Shown: positions 15,472 to 24,296, counted from the stretch's first letter. The stretch: 64,000 nt of DNA from LMDS01 sp039930465 (GCA_039930465.1 JBDTTU010000010.1:1-64000), one strand, 5' to 3'. Notes: generated by a model not told the origin, from the letters alone. Program-made: numbers and translations.

Positions 15472-16503
15472 TCAGCGGTTGGCGACCGGGTACAGGCCCT
15501 GCGGCCGCCACAGCAACACCAGCACCATCAGCCCGATGTTGGAAAACATGGCGACCTTGGGCGCGAGGAAACCGGCGTAATTCGCCATCAGCCCGACCAG
15601 CAGCGCACCGACCAGGCACCCCATCGTCGAGCCCAGGCCACCCATGATGATCACGATGAAGATCAGCACGTTCACCTGCGCGCCGATCTGCGGCAGCACG
15701 CCTTGCTGGTAGATGCCCCAGAGCGCGCCGCCCAGGCCCGCCAGCGCCGAGCCCGCGACGAACACACCGACAAACAGGCGGCGGATGCGGTAGCCCAGGC
15801 TCTCGACCATCTCGCGGTCTTGCACGCCGGCGCGGATCAAGAGGCCGAGCTTGGTGCGGTTCAGCGTGAACAGCATGATCGCGAGTACGAAGAGGCCGAC
15901 CGTCGCGGCGACCAGGCGAAATTTTTCGACCGTGGCGTCTCCGAATGTCAACACACCGCGAAGCGCGATGGGCATCTCGATGGCAACGAGCGTCGGCCCC
16001 CAAACGACCTTGATCAACTCTTCGCCGATGATCATGCCGCCCATCGTGATCAGGATCTGCTTCAGGTGCTGGCCGTAGACCGGCCGCACCAGCACGCGCT
16101 CGAAAGCCCAGCCGACCGCGCCAGCGCAAAGCATCGCGACGACGATGGTGGCGAGCACGAGCACGAGGTTGCGCCAGAGCACATCGGTCGCGGCCCAGTC
16201 GGCCATGCCGGTGAACATGCTCGTGGCCAGGTAGGCGCCGAGCGCGATGAATACGCCGTGGCCGAAGTTCAACACGTCCATCAGGCCGAACACAAGCGTG
16301 AGACCCGAGGCGATGATGAAGATGATCATGCCCATCGCCAAGCCCGCCACGGTGAGCGTGAACCAGGTGCTGGTGGAGCCGATCAGCGGCCAGGCGAACA
16401 TGGCCAGCGCGAGCGTGAGGGCGAGCGGCAGAAGGTCGAAGCCAGCCTTCGGAATTGCGGCATCGGCCTGGGCCGGTGTCGCCACGGTGGTGGTGGTCGT
16501 CAT
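15472..16503 (-). CDS. livH: Branched-chain-type ABC importer permease, LivH-like
   Basis: A protein of 343 residues with multiple membrane helices. The family signature LVFGLMDVLNFGHGVFIALG and the late VIIMGGLGSTMGCLVGALL segment mark it as the LivH-type partner of LivM. The coupling loop includes AGVQDREMVESLGYRIRRLF. The N-terminus has an unusual Thr-rich tail (MTTTTTVATPAQ) ahead of the first helix. ATG overlaps the livF stop by 4 bases (ATGA). Gene order G-F-H-M with ATPases ahead of the permeases differs from the E. coli liv order. Confidence 0.92.
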   Translation of the reverse strand: MTTTTTVATPAQADAAIPKAGFDLLPLALTLALAMFAWPLIGSTSTWFTLTVAGLAMGMIIFIIASGLTLVFGLMDVLNFGHGVFIALGAYLATSMFTGMADWAATDVLWRNLVLVLATIVVAMLCAGAVGWAFERVLVRPVYGQHLKQILITMGGMIIGEELIKVVWGPTLVAIEMPIALRGVLTFGDATVEKFRLVAATVGLFVLAIMLFTLNRTKLGLLIRAGVQDREMVESLGYRIRRLFVGVFVAGSALAGLGGALWGIYQQGVLPQIGAQVNVLIFIVIIMGGLGSTMGCLVGALLVGLMANYAGFLAPKVAMFSNIGLMVLVLLWRPQGLYPVANR

Positions 16504-17249
16504 TGATGGGCTCCCAGCGACAGGCCGAGGAATTTCTGTTGCAGCGCGGCGTCTTCGGCCAGCTCGGCCATGGCGCCGCGGTGCACGACGCGACCGTCAT
16601 CCATCACCGCGACAGAGTCGCCGAGCGCGCGCGCGACGGCGAAGTTCTGCTCGACCAGCAGCACCGTCGTCTGCGTGCTCTTGAGTTCGCGCAGCGCGGC
16701 GATCAGGTTCTGCACGATGGCCGGGGCCAGGCCCTTGCTCGGCTCGTCGATCAGCAACAGGCGCTGCTCTTCGACCATCGCGCGCGCGATCGCGAGCATC
16801 TGTTTCTGGCCACCCGACAATTTCCCCGCCGGGTAGAGCCAGAACTTCTTCAGCGCCGGGAACAGGCCGAACAGCCACTCCAGCCGCGCCGTGTCCATCT
16901 GCTCGACGGTGCGGGCCGCGCGGGCCGCGAGCAGCAAGTTCTCGCGCACCGTGAGGTCGCTGAAGATGCCCATGTTCTCGGGCACGTAGGCAATGCCGAG
17001 CCGCGCGATGTCGGGTGTCTGTTTCTGACCTTCCGGGCCACCGATGCTGCGGCCATCGAAACGCACCGAACCTTTCGACGCTGGCCACAAGCCCATGATG
17101 GTTCGCAGCGTCGTCGTCTTGCCGGTGCCGTTGCGGCCCAGAAGCATCGTGACCTGGCCGGCGGGCACGTCGAGGTCGACACCATGCAGGATGTGGTACG
17201 CGCCGATGTGCGTGTGCACGCCCGCCAATTGCAGCAATGGCACGCTCAT
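16500..17249 (-). CDS. livF: ABC importer ATPase, LivF-like
   Basis: A protein of 249 residues. Walker A GRNGTGKTTTL, signature LSGGQKQMLAIARA, Walker B LLLIDEPSKGL and the switch His region are intact. It pairs with LivG to power uptake. ATG 17249 overlaps the livG stop (ATGA). The frame stays open far upstream through livG, but the conserved N-terminus (MSVPLLQLAGVHTHIG) fixes the start. Confidence 0.93.
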   Translation of the reverse strand: MSVPLLQLAGVHTHIGAYHILHGVDLDVPAGQVTMLLGRNGTGKTTTLRTIMGLWPASKGSVRFDGRSIGGPEGQKQTPDIARLGIAYVPENMGIFSDLTVRENLLLAARAARTVEQMDTARLEWLFGLFPALKKFWLYPAGKLSGGQKQMLAIARAMVEEQRLLLIDEPSKGLAPAIVQNLIAALRELKSTQTTVLLVEQNFAVARALGDSVAVMDDGRVVHRGAMAELAEDAALQQKFLGLSLGAHQ

Positions 17250-18001
17250 GCAGGCTCCTCTGCCGTGATGCCGAGGTAGGCGCTTTGAACGACCGGTGAC
17301 GCGATCACCGCCGCCGGCTCGCCGTCGGCCACGAGCTGGCCGTTGTGCAGCACGATGATGCGGTCGGCGAGCTCGCGCACCACGTCCATCTTGTGTTCGA
17401 CGAGCAGGATGGTCTTGTCGCGCTCCTGCTTCAGCGAGCGGACCAGGTCGAGGATCACCGGCACGTCGTCGACACTCATGCCGGCGGTCGGTTCGTCGAA
17501 CATGTAGACGCTGGGTTCGAGCGCCATCAGCATCGCCACTTCGAGCTTGCGCTGGTCGCCGTGCGGCAGGCTGCTGGCGTGCTCGTCGGCGCGGTCGGCC
17601 AGCTTGACGCGGGTGACGAGCTCCATCGCGCGGTCGAGCGTGGCGCGCTGGTCGAGCCACACCGACCACAGGTTCAGGCCCTGCTTGCGGCGCGACTGCA
17701 CGGCCAGCCGCACGTTCTCGATCACCGACAGGTTCGGGAACAACTGCGTGAGCTGGAACGCACGGCCGAGGCCGCGGTGGGTGCGGGCCGACGCGGCTTC
17801 GTTCGTGATGTCTGTGCCGTTCAGCTTGACCGAGCCTTCGGTGGCACGAAGCTGCCCCGAGATCAGGTTGAAGTAGGTCGTCTTGCCGGCACCGTTGGGG
17901 CCGACGATCGCGGTCAGCGTGCCGGGCTGGAAAGCGCAGCTGACATGATCGACGGCGACGTGGCCGCCGAAGCGAATGGTGAGATTCTGAGTTTCGAGCA
18001 C
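17246..18001 (-). CDS. livG: ABC importer ATPase, LivG-like
   Basis: A protein of 251 residues with Walker A GPNGAGKTTYFNL, a GRAFQLTQLFPNLSVIENV Q-loop region characteristic of LivG, and Walker B-like segment VYMFDEPTAGMS. The signature position reads LPHGDQRKLEVAMLMA, so the usual LSxGxQR appears as LPHGDQR; this Pro-His-Gly form is common in this subfamily and need not impair activity. It follows livK by about 93 bases and is the first of four tightly overlapping transporter genes. Confidence 0.92.
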   Translation of the reverse strand: MLETQNLTIRFGGHVAVDHVSCAFQPGTLTAIVGPNGAGKTTYFNLISGQLRATEGSVKLNGTDITNEAASARTHRGLGRAFQLTQLFPNLSVIENVRLAVQSRRKQGLNLWSVWLDQRATLDRAMELVTRVKLADRADEHASSLPHGDQRKLEVAMLMALEPSVYMFDEPTAGMSVDDVPVILDLVRSLKQERDKTILLVEHKMDVVRELADRIIVLHNGQLVADGEPAAVIASPVVQSAYLGITAEEPA

Positions 18002-18094
18002 GGCAAAGCACCGTCAGTTCGTGGTTCTGACTGGAACCCCCTCTCGGAGGGGGCCTGGGGAGCGGTGATTAACCGGCTCGCCGGAACGAGCGCG

Positions 18095-19327
18095 TCAGCG
18101 CTTGTTCCGGATCGGAATGTCCATCTCTTCGGGCTTGATCTCGCGCACCAGTTCCGGCACGCCCCAGGCGAACGCCGGGTCGACCTTGATCTTGAAGTGG
18201 TACATGCTCTGCATCGCCTGGTGGTCTTCCTTGCGGAAGGTCATCTTGCCCTTGGGCGACTCGAAGCTCATGCCTTCCATGGTCTTGATCAGCTTCTCGG
18301 TACCCGTATCGCCGCCGGTCTTCTTCAGCGCCTCGACGACCGCGATGGCCGCACTCATGCCGCCCGCCGTGAAAAAGTCTGGCGGCGCCTTGAACTGCTT
18401 GTAGTGGTTGGCCACCAGCCATTCGTTGGCCGGGTTCTTGGGAATGCCGAAGTAGTAGTACAGCGCACCTTCCATGCCCTCGAACTGCTTGTACGCCACC
18501 ATCGCCGGCAGGATGTTGCCGCCGGTGGCCAGCTCGATGCCGTAGCGCTTCTTCAGGTCGAGGTCGGCGATCTTGCTGAAGGGTGCGGGCGTGCCGGCCC
18601 AGCCCACCGAGATGTACTTCTTGCCCGGCTGGTCCTTGAGCTTGTCGATGATGCGCTGCAGGCCCGCGGTGAAGTCGGTGGTGCCGGCGGGCAGGTACTC
18701 TTCGTGAACGATCTTGGCGTGCTTGATGAAGCCCTTGGCCGCCTTGACCCCGTCACGCCCGAACGCGTTGTCGTTCGCCAGTGTGGCGACCACGTTGCCC
18801 GGCTTGTCGAGTGCAACGGCGTTGGCTGCGGCGTCCTGGCTCGAGTTGCGCCCGGTGCGGAAGATGTACCGGTTCCACTTGTCGCCGGTGATGCTGTCGG
18901 CCACGGCCGGCTCGACCAGCAGGATCTTCTTGTACTCCTCGGCCACCGGCAGCATCGCCAAAGCGACGGGCGAAGCCGTCGGGCCCACGGCAATGTCGAC
19001 CTTGTCGTCGCCATAGGCGGTGGCGAGCAAGCTCTTGCCGATATCCGGCTTGCCCTGATCGTCTTTTTCGAGCACCACGAGCTTCTTGCCGGCCACCATC
19101 ATCGTGCCGCCGGTCGCGTAGTCGAGGCCCATGTTGAAACCAACGATGGTTTGTTTGGCGTAGGCCTCGAGCGGGCCGGTCTTGCTGGCGATCAAGGCAA
19201 TTCGGATCTCGCCCTTGGACTGCGCAAGAACGGTTGCGGGCACGGCGCAGACGATGGAAGCGCCTGCGGCGACCACGCTCAACAGCAAACGACGCGACGG
19301 GCGCCGGGCAGCAAAAGTGGGGGTCAT
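18095..19327 (-). CDS. livK: Liv-type ABC periplasmic binding protein of the sigma-54-linked operon
   Basis: A protein of 410 residues; ATG 19327 is preceded by GGAGA. N-terminal RRPSRRLLLSVVAAGAS then AVPATVLAQ is a signal peptide with an Arg-rich start. The mature protein has the type I binding fold (IRIALIASKTGPLEAYA; VDIAVGPTASPVALAML; YIFRTGRNSSQDAAANA; TLANDNAFGRDGVKAA). It is the substrate-recognition part of the following LivGFHM importer. The family takes amino acids, amides and aromatic or aliphatic acids; the ligand is not readable. Its upstream region carries a -24/-12 promoter and repeated half-sites. Confidence 0.9.
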   Translation of the reverse strand: MTPTFAARRPSRRLLLSVVAAGASIVCAVPATVLAQSKGEIRIALIASKTGPLEAYAKQTIVGFNMGLDYATGGTMMVAGKKLVVLEKDDQGKPDIGKSLLATAYGDDKVDIAVGPTASPVALAMLPVAEEYKKILLVEPAVADSITGDKWNRYIFRTGRNSSQDAAANAVALDKPGNVVATLANDNAFGRDGVKAAKGFIKHAKIVHEEYLPAGTTDFTAGLQRIIDKLKDQPGKKYISVGWAGTPAPFSKIADLDLKKRYGIELATGGNILPAMVAYKQFEGMEGALYYYFGIPKNPANEWLVANHYKQFKAPPDFFTAGGMSAAIAVVEALKKTGGDTGTEKLIKTMEGMSFESPKGKMTFRKEDHQAMQSMYHFKIKVDPAFAWGVPELVREIKPEEMDIPIRNKR

Positions 19328-19387
19328 GAATCGGTCTCCGGATGGGTTGCAGGTTGGCAGCCGATAAGGCCTGTGGAACATCGGAAC

Positions 19388-19401
19388 GCAAAGCATGTGC
19401 C
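19388..19401 (-). promoter_or_regulatory. Sigma-54 (-24/-12) promoter of the liv-like operon
   Basis: The minus strand reads GGCACATGCTTTGC, against the sigma-54 consensus GGCACR-N4-TTGC: GG and GC are present with exact spacing. Transcription would begin near 19376, giving a 5' leader of about 49 bases before livK. The gene immediately upstream encodes a sigma-54 activator. Confidence 0.75.
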
Positions 19402-19477
19402 CATCAGCACCAATCTAGGGCAAACACCGAGATTGCCGGGAGACGGAACGTCACAGAGAGTGACTTTTAGAGCGAAG

Positions 19478-19558
19478 CGGTCAACAAATTGAATGAATAT
19501 CGGTCAAATCAATACCTCATCTTGACCGCTAACCATACATTGACCGGTTATCGGTCAA
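19478..19558. promoter_or_regulatory. Array of TTGACCG half-sites (putative upstream activator sequences)
   Basis: Five exact copies of TTGACCG or its complement lie at 19478, 19501, 19522, 19540 and 19552. The last two form a perfect inverted repeat, TTGACCGGTTATCGGTCAA (19540-19558), overlapping the end of the activator gene. They sit about 77-157 bases upstream of the -24 element, the usual position for enhancer-type activator sites. An IHF-like AATCAATACCTCA (one mismatch, 19507-19519) lies within the array. Confidence 0.7.
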
Positions 19559-21114
19559 CCACAGCCTCCGGTGGAGGCAACGCGCCGAGCATCGATCAGC
19601 AGCAGCTTTTCGTAGAGCGTGGCGCGGGCGATGCCGAGCAGGCGCGAGGCCGCGAGCTTGTTGCCGCCGGTCGCCGCCAACGCTTCCTGGATGGCGCGCG
19701 CTTCGAGTTCGGCCACGGCCTGCGGCAGCGGCTTGATCTGCGCGATGGCGGCTTCAGTCGTAAGCGCGCCGGGTACGCGCTCTGGCGCCAGCGCACGGTG
19801 CGGCAGCGACTGCGCCGGCACCACGGCATCGTCGCGCCACGCCGTCACGCCGGCACCGACCATCAAGCCACCGAAGTGGCGCGCCGTCAGCAGCGGGTCG
19901 TCGGTCATCAGCGTGGCCTGTTCCAGCACGTTGCGCAGCTCGCGGATGTTGCCGGGCCACGGGTGGCGCGCCAGCAAATCGAGCGCGTCGGCCGAAACGC
20001 TCTTGTGCGCCAGACCGCTGCGGCGGGCAATGTCTTCGGCCAGTGTTTCGACCAGCGCTTCGAGATCGGCGATGCGCTCGCGCAGCGCCGGCAGGCGAAT
20101 CGGCAACACGTTGAGCCGGTAGTACAGATCGGCCCGAAAGCTGCCTGCCGCCACCATGGCCGGCAGGTCGCGGCTGGTGGCCGCGATGATGCGCACATCC
20201 ACGTGCTGCACCTGGTTGCTGCCGAGCGGCTCGACCTCTTGTTCCTGCAGCACCCGCAACAGTTTGCTCTGCAGGCCGAGCGGCATGTCGCCGATCTCGT
20301 CGAGCAACAAGGTGCCGCCGTCGGCCAGTTTGAACTTGCCGTCGCGGCCTTTGCGCTCGGCACCGGTGTAAGCACCGGGTGCAACGCCAAAGAACTCGGC
20401 TTCGAGCAAAGTCTCGGGCACGGCCGCGATGTTGATGCCGATGAAGGGCTTGGCCGCACGCAGGCTGGCGGCGTGGATGCCGTGCGCGAGCAGTTCCTTG
20501 CCGGTGCCGGTTTCGCCGAGCAGCAAGACTGTGCTGTCGGTCTGCGCCACGCGCCGCGCCTGGCGTTTCACTTCGACTGCTGCGGCGCTCGCACCGACGA
20601 AGCTCGCCAGCGAATGTTTGGGCTTGCGGTGCTGCGTGAGGTGCGCCGCGAGTTGTTCACGCGCTTCAACCAGCTCGCGCTGCAACTGCGAGAACTTCGC
20701 CATCAGCGGCTGCATCGTGGTTTCTGGGTGGTCGAGCAACACCATGCCCATCGCGCCGATCACGTCGCCGGCCGCGTCTCGCAGCGGCAAGCGGCTGACG
20801 AGAAAGGTGCCGGCATGGTTGCTCAGCAGGTCAACGAGGATCGGCTGGCCGCTGTCGATCACCTGCGCCATCAGCGTGTTGGGCACGACCTCTTCGACAC
20901 GCCGGCCGACGAAGTCTTCCTCGGCGTGGCCCAGGCTCGGCAGGAACTGCTTGTAGCCCTCGCTGATCCAGACGATGCGGTGTTCGCGGTCGACCACCAT
21001 CATGCCCATCGCGGTGCTGGCGAGGGTGTCGAACATGCTCTGCGCGGCGAGCTTGAGCACACCGTCGGCATCGGCGGGCAGCTCTGGGGGGTGACGGCTG
21101 ACGTGACGGGGCAT
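19555..21114 (-). CDS. Sigma-54-dependent PAS/AAA+/Fis transcriptional activator
   Basis: A protein of 519 residues: an N-terminal PAS-type sensor (about 20-135; GMMVVDREHRIVWISEGY), a linker helix, an AAA+ domain with Walker A GETGTGKE (about 201), the sigma-54-contacting loop as GAYTGA (about 248, an accepted variant of GAFTGA), Walker B LLLDEIGDM, an R-finger region ADLYYRLNVLPIRLP, and a C-terminal Fis-type helix-turn-helix (AATGGNKLAASRLLGIARAT). It activates RNA polymerase-sigma54 bound at -24/-12 promoters. The only such promoter seen nearby is that of livK just downstream, so it probably controls the importer/hydrolase operon in response to a small molecule sensed by PAS. ATG 21114 was chosen at the domain start; the ribosome site is weak. 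Confidence 0.93.
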   Translation of the reverse strand: MPRHVSRHPPELPADADGVLKLAAQSMFDTLASTAMGMMVVDREHRIVWISEGYKQFLPSLGHAEEDFVGRRVEEVVPNTLMAQVIDSGQPILVDLLSNHAGTFLVSRLPLRDAAGDVIGAMGMVLLDHPETTMQPLMAKFSQLQRELVEAREQLAAHLTQHRKPKHSLASFVGASAAAVEVKRQARRVAQTDSTVLLLGETGTGKELLAHGIHAASLRAAKPFIGINIAAVPETLLEAEFFGVAPGAYTGAERKGRDGKFKLADGGTLLLDEIGDMPLGLQSKLLRVLQEQEVEPLGSNQVQHVDVRIIAATSRDLPAMVAAGSFRADLYYRLNVLPIRLPALRERIADLEALVETLAEDIARRSGLAHKSVSADALDLLARHPWPGNIRELRNVLEQATLMTDDPLLTARHFGGLMVGAGVTAWRDDAVVPAQSLPHRALAPERVPGALTTEAAIAQIKPLPQAVAELEARAIQEALAATGGNKLAASRLLGIARATLYEKLLLIDARRVASTGGCG

Positions 21115-21237
21115 CGCGAGGGAAAGTGTCCGAACAGCAGACACTGTAGCGGGAGCCGGGCACGCAGGTAAGCAGGCAAACACCCGGTCGTCGCGACCGA
21201 CACCGCGGTCCGGGAAGCCCCGTATTCACCCCAACTT

Positions 21238-21252
21238 GTAATTATGAATTAC
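21238..21252. promoter_or_regulatory. AT-rich palindrome, candidate GntR operator
   Basis: GTAATT-ATG-AATTAC is a perfect inverted repeat 18 bases upstream of the GntR gene start, strikingly AT-rich within GC-rich surroundings. Its position over the likely promoter fits autoregulation of the malonate operon. Confidence 0.55.
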
Positions 21253-21270
21253 GAATTGTAGAGTCACGAC

Positions 21271-21960
21271 ATGGTCACCCCCACCCCCTTGCGCCCGGCA
21301 TCGATGCACGAAGAGGTCGCAACCCGGCTTCGAAACATGGTGTTCGAACGCCAGCTCGCTCCCGGTCAGTGGATCGACGAACTGGCACTCGCGAACGACT
21401 GGCAGATCAGCCGCACGCCGCTGCGCGAAGCCTTGAAAGTGCTGGCCGCCGAGGGCCTCGTGACTTCGGTGCCGCGCCAGGGCTGCAAGGTCACCGAGAT
21501 GTCGGAAGACGACGCCGACGAGCTGTTCCCGGTGATGGCACTGCTCGAAGGCCGATGTGCTTTCGAGGCGGTGCGCAAAGCCACCGACGCCGAGGTGAAA
21601 AGCCTGCGCCGGCTGCACGACGTGCTCGAAAAACACGCAGCCGCCAACAACATCGACGGCTACTACCGCGCCAACCACGACTTCCACACCCGCGTGCAGG
21701 CTCTGGCCGCGAACCGCTGGCTCGACCGCGCCACCAACGAACTGCGCCGTTTCCTGCGCCTGCTGCGCGGGCGCCAGCTCAACTGGCCGGGCCGCATGGC
21801 CGCGTCGATCAACGAACACCGCGTATTGATCGACGCGTTCGAGCAACGCGACGCGGTGCGCGCCGAACGGGTGATGCACGACCACCTGATGGCGCAACTG
21901 GTCGCGCTGAAGGCACTGCGCGCCAACGAAAAATCGCAAGGAGTCACGCATGCTGGATGA
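21271..21960 (+). CDS. GntR-family (FCD) regulator of the malonate operon
   Basis: A protein of 229 residues. The winged helix at about 10-75 (VATRLRNMVFERQLAPGQWID; ISRTPLREALKVLAAEGLV) is the GntR signature. The C-terminal all-helical FCD domain has the metal/ligand residues expected from the NHDFH and the late NEHRVLIDAFEQRD and MHDHLMAQL segments. GntR regulators commonly control malonate (mat) genes. It is the first gene of the operon and overlaps the malonyl-CoA decarboxylase start by 11 bases, so it should be made together with the enzymes it controls. Likely effector: malonate or malonyl-CoA (inference). Confidence 0.9.
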   Translation: MVTPTPLRPASMHEEVATRLRNMVFERQLAPGQWIDELALANDWQISRTPLREALKVLAAEGLVTSVPRQGCKVTEMSEDDADELFPVMALLEGRCAFEAVRKATDAEVKSLRRLHDVLEKHAAANNIDGYYRANHDFHTRVQALAANRWLDRATNELRRFLRLLRGRQLNWPGRMAASINEHRVLIDAFEQRDAVRAERVMHDHLMAQLVALKALRANEKSQGVTHAG

Positions 21961-23248
21961 ACTGAGAAGCGCTGCCCGCAAGGTCGGCAGCGAACGCAGC
22001 CTGCGCGGCCTGCTGGTCGACTGCAAGCGTCTTCTTTCCGAGCGTGGCGAGGCCAACAGCGCGGGCATCGCTCACGACCTTTTTGCGCGCTTTTCGGCTT
22101 TGCCCGACGAACAGCAGGTCACGTTCTTCGAACACCTGTCGAGCGACTTCAGCCCCGACCCGAAGGCCGTCTTGAAAAGTGCGCAGGCTTATGCCGAAGC
22201 ACCCAACGCGCAGAACCTGGCGCGGCTGACGCAGACTGCCGAGCCGCCGCGCCAAGAGCTGCTGCGGCGCATCAACCGCTCGCCGGGCGGCACCTCGAGC
22301 ATCGTCGCGATGCGCCGGGCGCTGCTCGCCCGCGTGGCGAAGAAGCCCGAGCTGCAGGCGGTGGAAGCCGACTTCCTGCACCTGCTCTCGAGCTGGTTCA
22401 ACCCCGGCTTCCTGCAGTTGCAGCGGGTCGACTGGAACTCGCCGGCGCAGCTGCTGGAACAGATCATCAAACACGAAGCGGTGCACCAGATCGACGGCTG
22501 GGACGACCTGCGTCGGCGCCTGCAACCCGACCGGCGCTGCTTCGCGTTCTTCCACCCGCAACTGCCGCACGAGCCGCTGATCTTCGTCGAGGTGGCGCTG
22601 CTGCCCGAGATGCCCGGGCAGATCGCACCCTTGATCGACAAGGCCTCGAAGCCGATGCTACCGAGCCAGTTCAAGGTGGCGGCGTTTTATTCGATCAGCA
22701 ACTGCCAGCCGGGGCTCAAAGGCGTCTCGCTCGGCAACTTCCTGATCAAGCGTGTGGCCGAAGAACTCAAGCGCGAGCTGCCGCAGCTCAGAACCTTCTG
22801 CACGCTCTCGCCGCTGCCGGGCTTCGCACGCTGGGTGCGCGCCGGCGCAACGATCGAAGGCTTGCCCAAGGCGCGCGCGCTCGCGCTGGCCGATGCACAC
22901 CGGACTTTGCTGGCGGCCAGCGGCGGCGACTTCGAGTTGCTCACCGGCGCGGGCGCGTTGCGCACCCTGAGCGCCGATGCGACCACAGCGCTGCTGCGTC
23001 TCGGTGCGCACTATCTGACCTTTCATTCGCCGGCACTTGCTGGCGACCCAGTGGCGCGCTTTCACCTCGACAACGGCGCGCGGCTGGAGCGGCTGAACGC
23101 GCTCGGTGACCTGTCGGCCAAGGGCGCGCGGCAGTCGTTCGGGCTGATGGTGAACTACCTCTACGATCTGCAGAAGATAGAAGCGCACCACGAAAAATTC
23201 GTGCAAGGCGATGTGGCACATTCGCGTGCCGTCTCGGCCCTGCTCTAG
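21950..23248 (+). CDS. matA: Malonyl-CoA decarboxylase
   Basis: A protein of 432 residues, close to the bacterial MatA length. It converts malonyl-CoA to acetyl-CoA and CO2. The N-terminal half is helical (DLFARFSALPDEQQVTFFEHL), and the C-terminal GNAT-like catalytic half contains FFHPQLPHEPLIFVEVAL, FYSISNCQPGLKGVSLGNFL and TLSPLPGFARW, hallmark segments of the family in which Ser and His act in catalysis. Its ATG lies within the end of the GntR gene. Followed by a TRAP transporter and malonyl-CoA synthetase, it is the second step of malonate breakdown. Confidence 0.95.
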   Translation: MLDELRSAARKVGSERSLRGLLVDCKRLLSERGEANSAGIAHDLFARFSALPDEQQVTFFEHLSSDFSPDPKAVLKSAQAYAEAPNAQNLARLTQTAEPPRQELLRRINRSPGGTSSIVAMRRALLARVAKKPELQAVEADFLHLLSSWFNPGFLQLQRVDWNSPAQLLEQIIKHEAVHQIDGWDDLRRRLQPDRRCFAFFHPQLPHEPLIFVEVALLPEMPGQIAPLIDKASKPMLPSQFKVAAFYSISNCQPGLKGVSLGNFLIKRVAEELKRELPQLRTFCTLSPLPGFARWVRAGATIEGLPKARALALADAHRTLLAASGGDFELLTGAGALRTLSADATTALLRLGAHYLTFHSPALAGDPVARFHLDNGARLERLNALGDLSAKGARQSFGLMVNYLYDLQKIEAHHEKFVQGDVAHSRAVSALL

Positions 23249-23285
23249 ACCATCCAGGCCCACTACCCACGAAGGAGACAACCCC

Positions 23286-24296
23286 ATGTACAGACGCCAC
23301 CACGCCCTCACCCTCGCCCTGTCGGGCCTGCTCGCCGCCACGCTGCCATGGGGCAGCGCGTGGGCCGAGAACATCACGCTGAAGGCGTCGCACCAGTTCC
23401 CCGGCGGCAAGGGCGACGTTCGCGACGAGATGGTGCAGATGATCGCGCGCGACGTCGCCGCGGCGAACGTCGGCCTCGAGATCAAGGTCTTCCCGGGCTC
23501 GAGCCTGGTGAAGGCGAACGAACAATGGAAGGCCATGCTGACCGGCCAGATCGACATGACCTCGTTCCCGCTCGACTACGCGTCCGGCTTTCACCCGCAG
23601 TTCGGCGCGACGCTGATGCCCGGCCTCGTGAAGAGCCACGCGCAGGCGCGCCGAATGAACGATTCGGCGTTCATGAAAGACATCAAGGCCATCATCGAGC
23701 AGGGCGGCGTGAAGGTCCTGTCCGACGCCTGGCTGGCCGGCGCGTTCGGCAGCAAGGACAAATGCATCCGCAAGCCCGAAGACGCCGCTGGCCTGAAGGT
23801 GCGCTCGGCCGGCGCCACCTTCTCGCAGATGTGGGCCGGCGCGGGCGCGTCGATCGTCTCGATCCCTTCGAGCGAGGTCTACAACGCGCTGCAGCAGGGC
23901 GTCGCGCAGGCGACCGACACGTCCACCGGCAGCTTTGTCTCGTTTCGTCTCTACGAGCAGCTCAAGTGCGTGACGGCGCCAGGCGACAACGCGCTGTGGT
24001 TCATGTACGAGCCCGTATTGATCTCCATGAAGAGCTGGGACAAGCTCAACGACGCGCAGAAGAAGGCGCTGACCGCAGCGTCGAAGAAGGCCGAAGACTT
24101 TTTCGAGGCCGAGTCGAAGAAGCTCGACGACAAGATGGTCGACGTCTTCAAGAAGAACAATGTCGAGGTGGTCACGCTCACCGACACCGAGGCCAATGCC
24201 TGGCGCGCCGTGGCGCAGAAGACCTCGTACAAGCTCTTCGCCGAGAAGGTGCCGGGCGGCAAGGAGCTGATCGAGAAGGCGCTCAGTGTCAAGTAG
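23286..24296 (+). CDS. matP: TRAP transporter solute-binding protein, probably malonate
   Basis: A protein of 336 residues; ATG 23286 follows AAGGAG by about 9 bases. Signal peptide ends GSAWA-E. The DctP fold is seen: ITLKASHQFPGGKGDVRDE, FPGSSLVKANEQWKAML, the Arg-containing ligand strand GLKVRSAGATFSQMW, and VSIPSSEVYNALQQGVAQAT. The usual DctP ligand Arg is present (KVRS). Gene context with malonate enzymes argues for malonate as ligand; MatPQM of Sinorhizobium meliloti is a described TRAP malonate system. Overlaps the next gene by 11 bases. Confidence 0.88.
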   Translation: MYRRHHALTLALSGLLAATLPWGSAWAENITLKASHQFPGGKGDVRDEMVQMIARDVAAANVGLEIKVFPGSSLVKANEQWKAMLTGQIDMTSFPLDYASGFHPQFGATLMPGLVKSHAQARRMNDSAFMKDIKAIIEQGGVKVLSDAWLAGAFGSKDKCIRKPEDAAGLKVRSAGATFSQMWAGAGASIVSIPSSEVYNALQQGVAQATDTSTGSFVSFRLYEQLKCVTAPGDNALWFMYEPVLISMKSWDKLNDAQKKALTAASKKAEDFFEAESKKLDDKMVDVFKKNNVEVVTLTDTEANAWRAVAQKTSYKLFAEKVPGGKELIEKALSVK

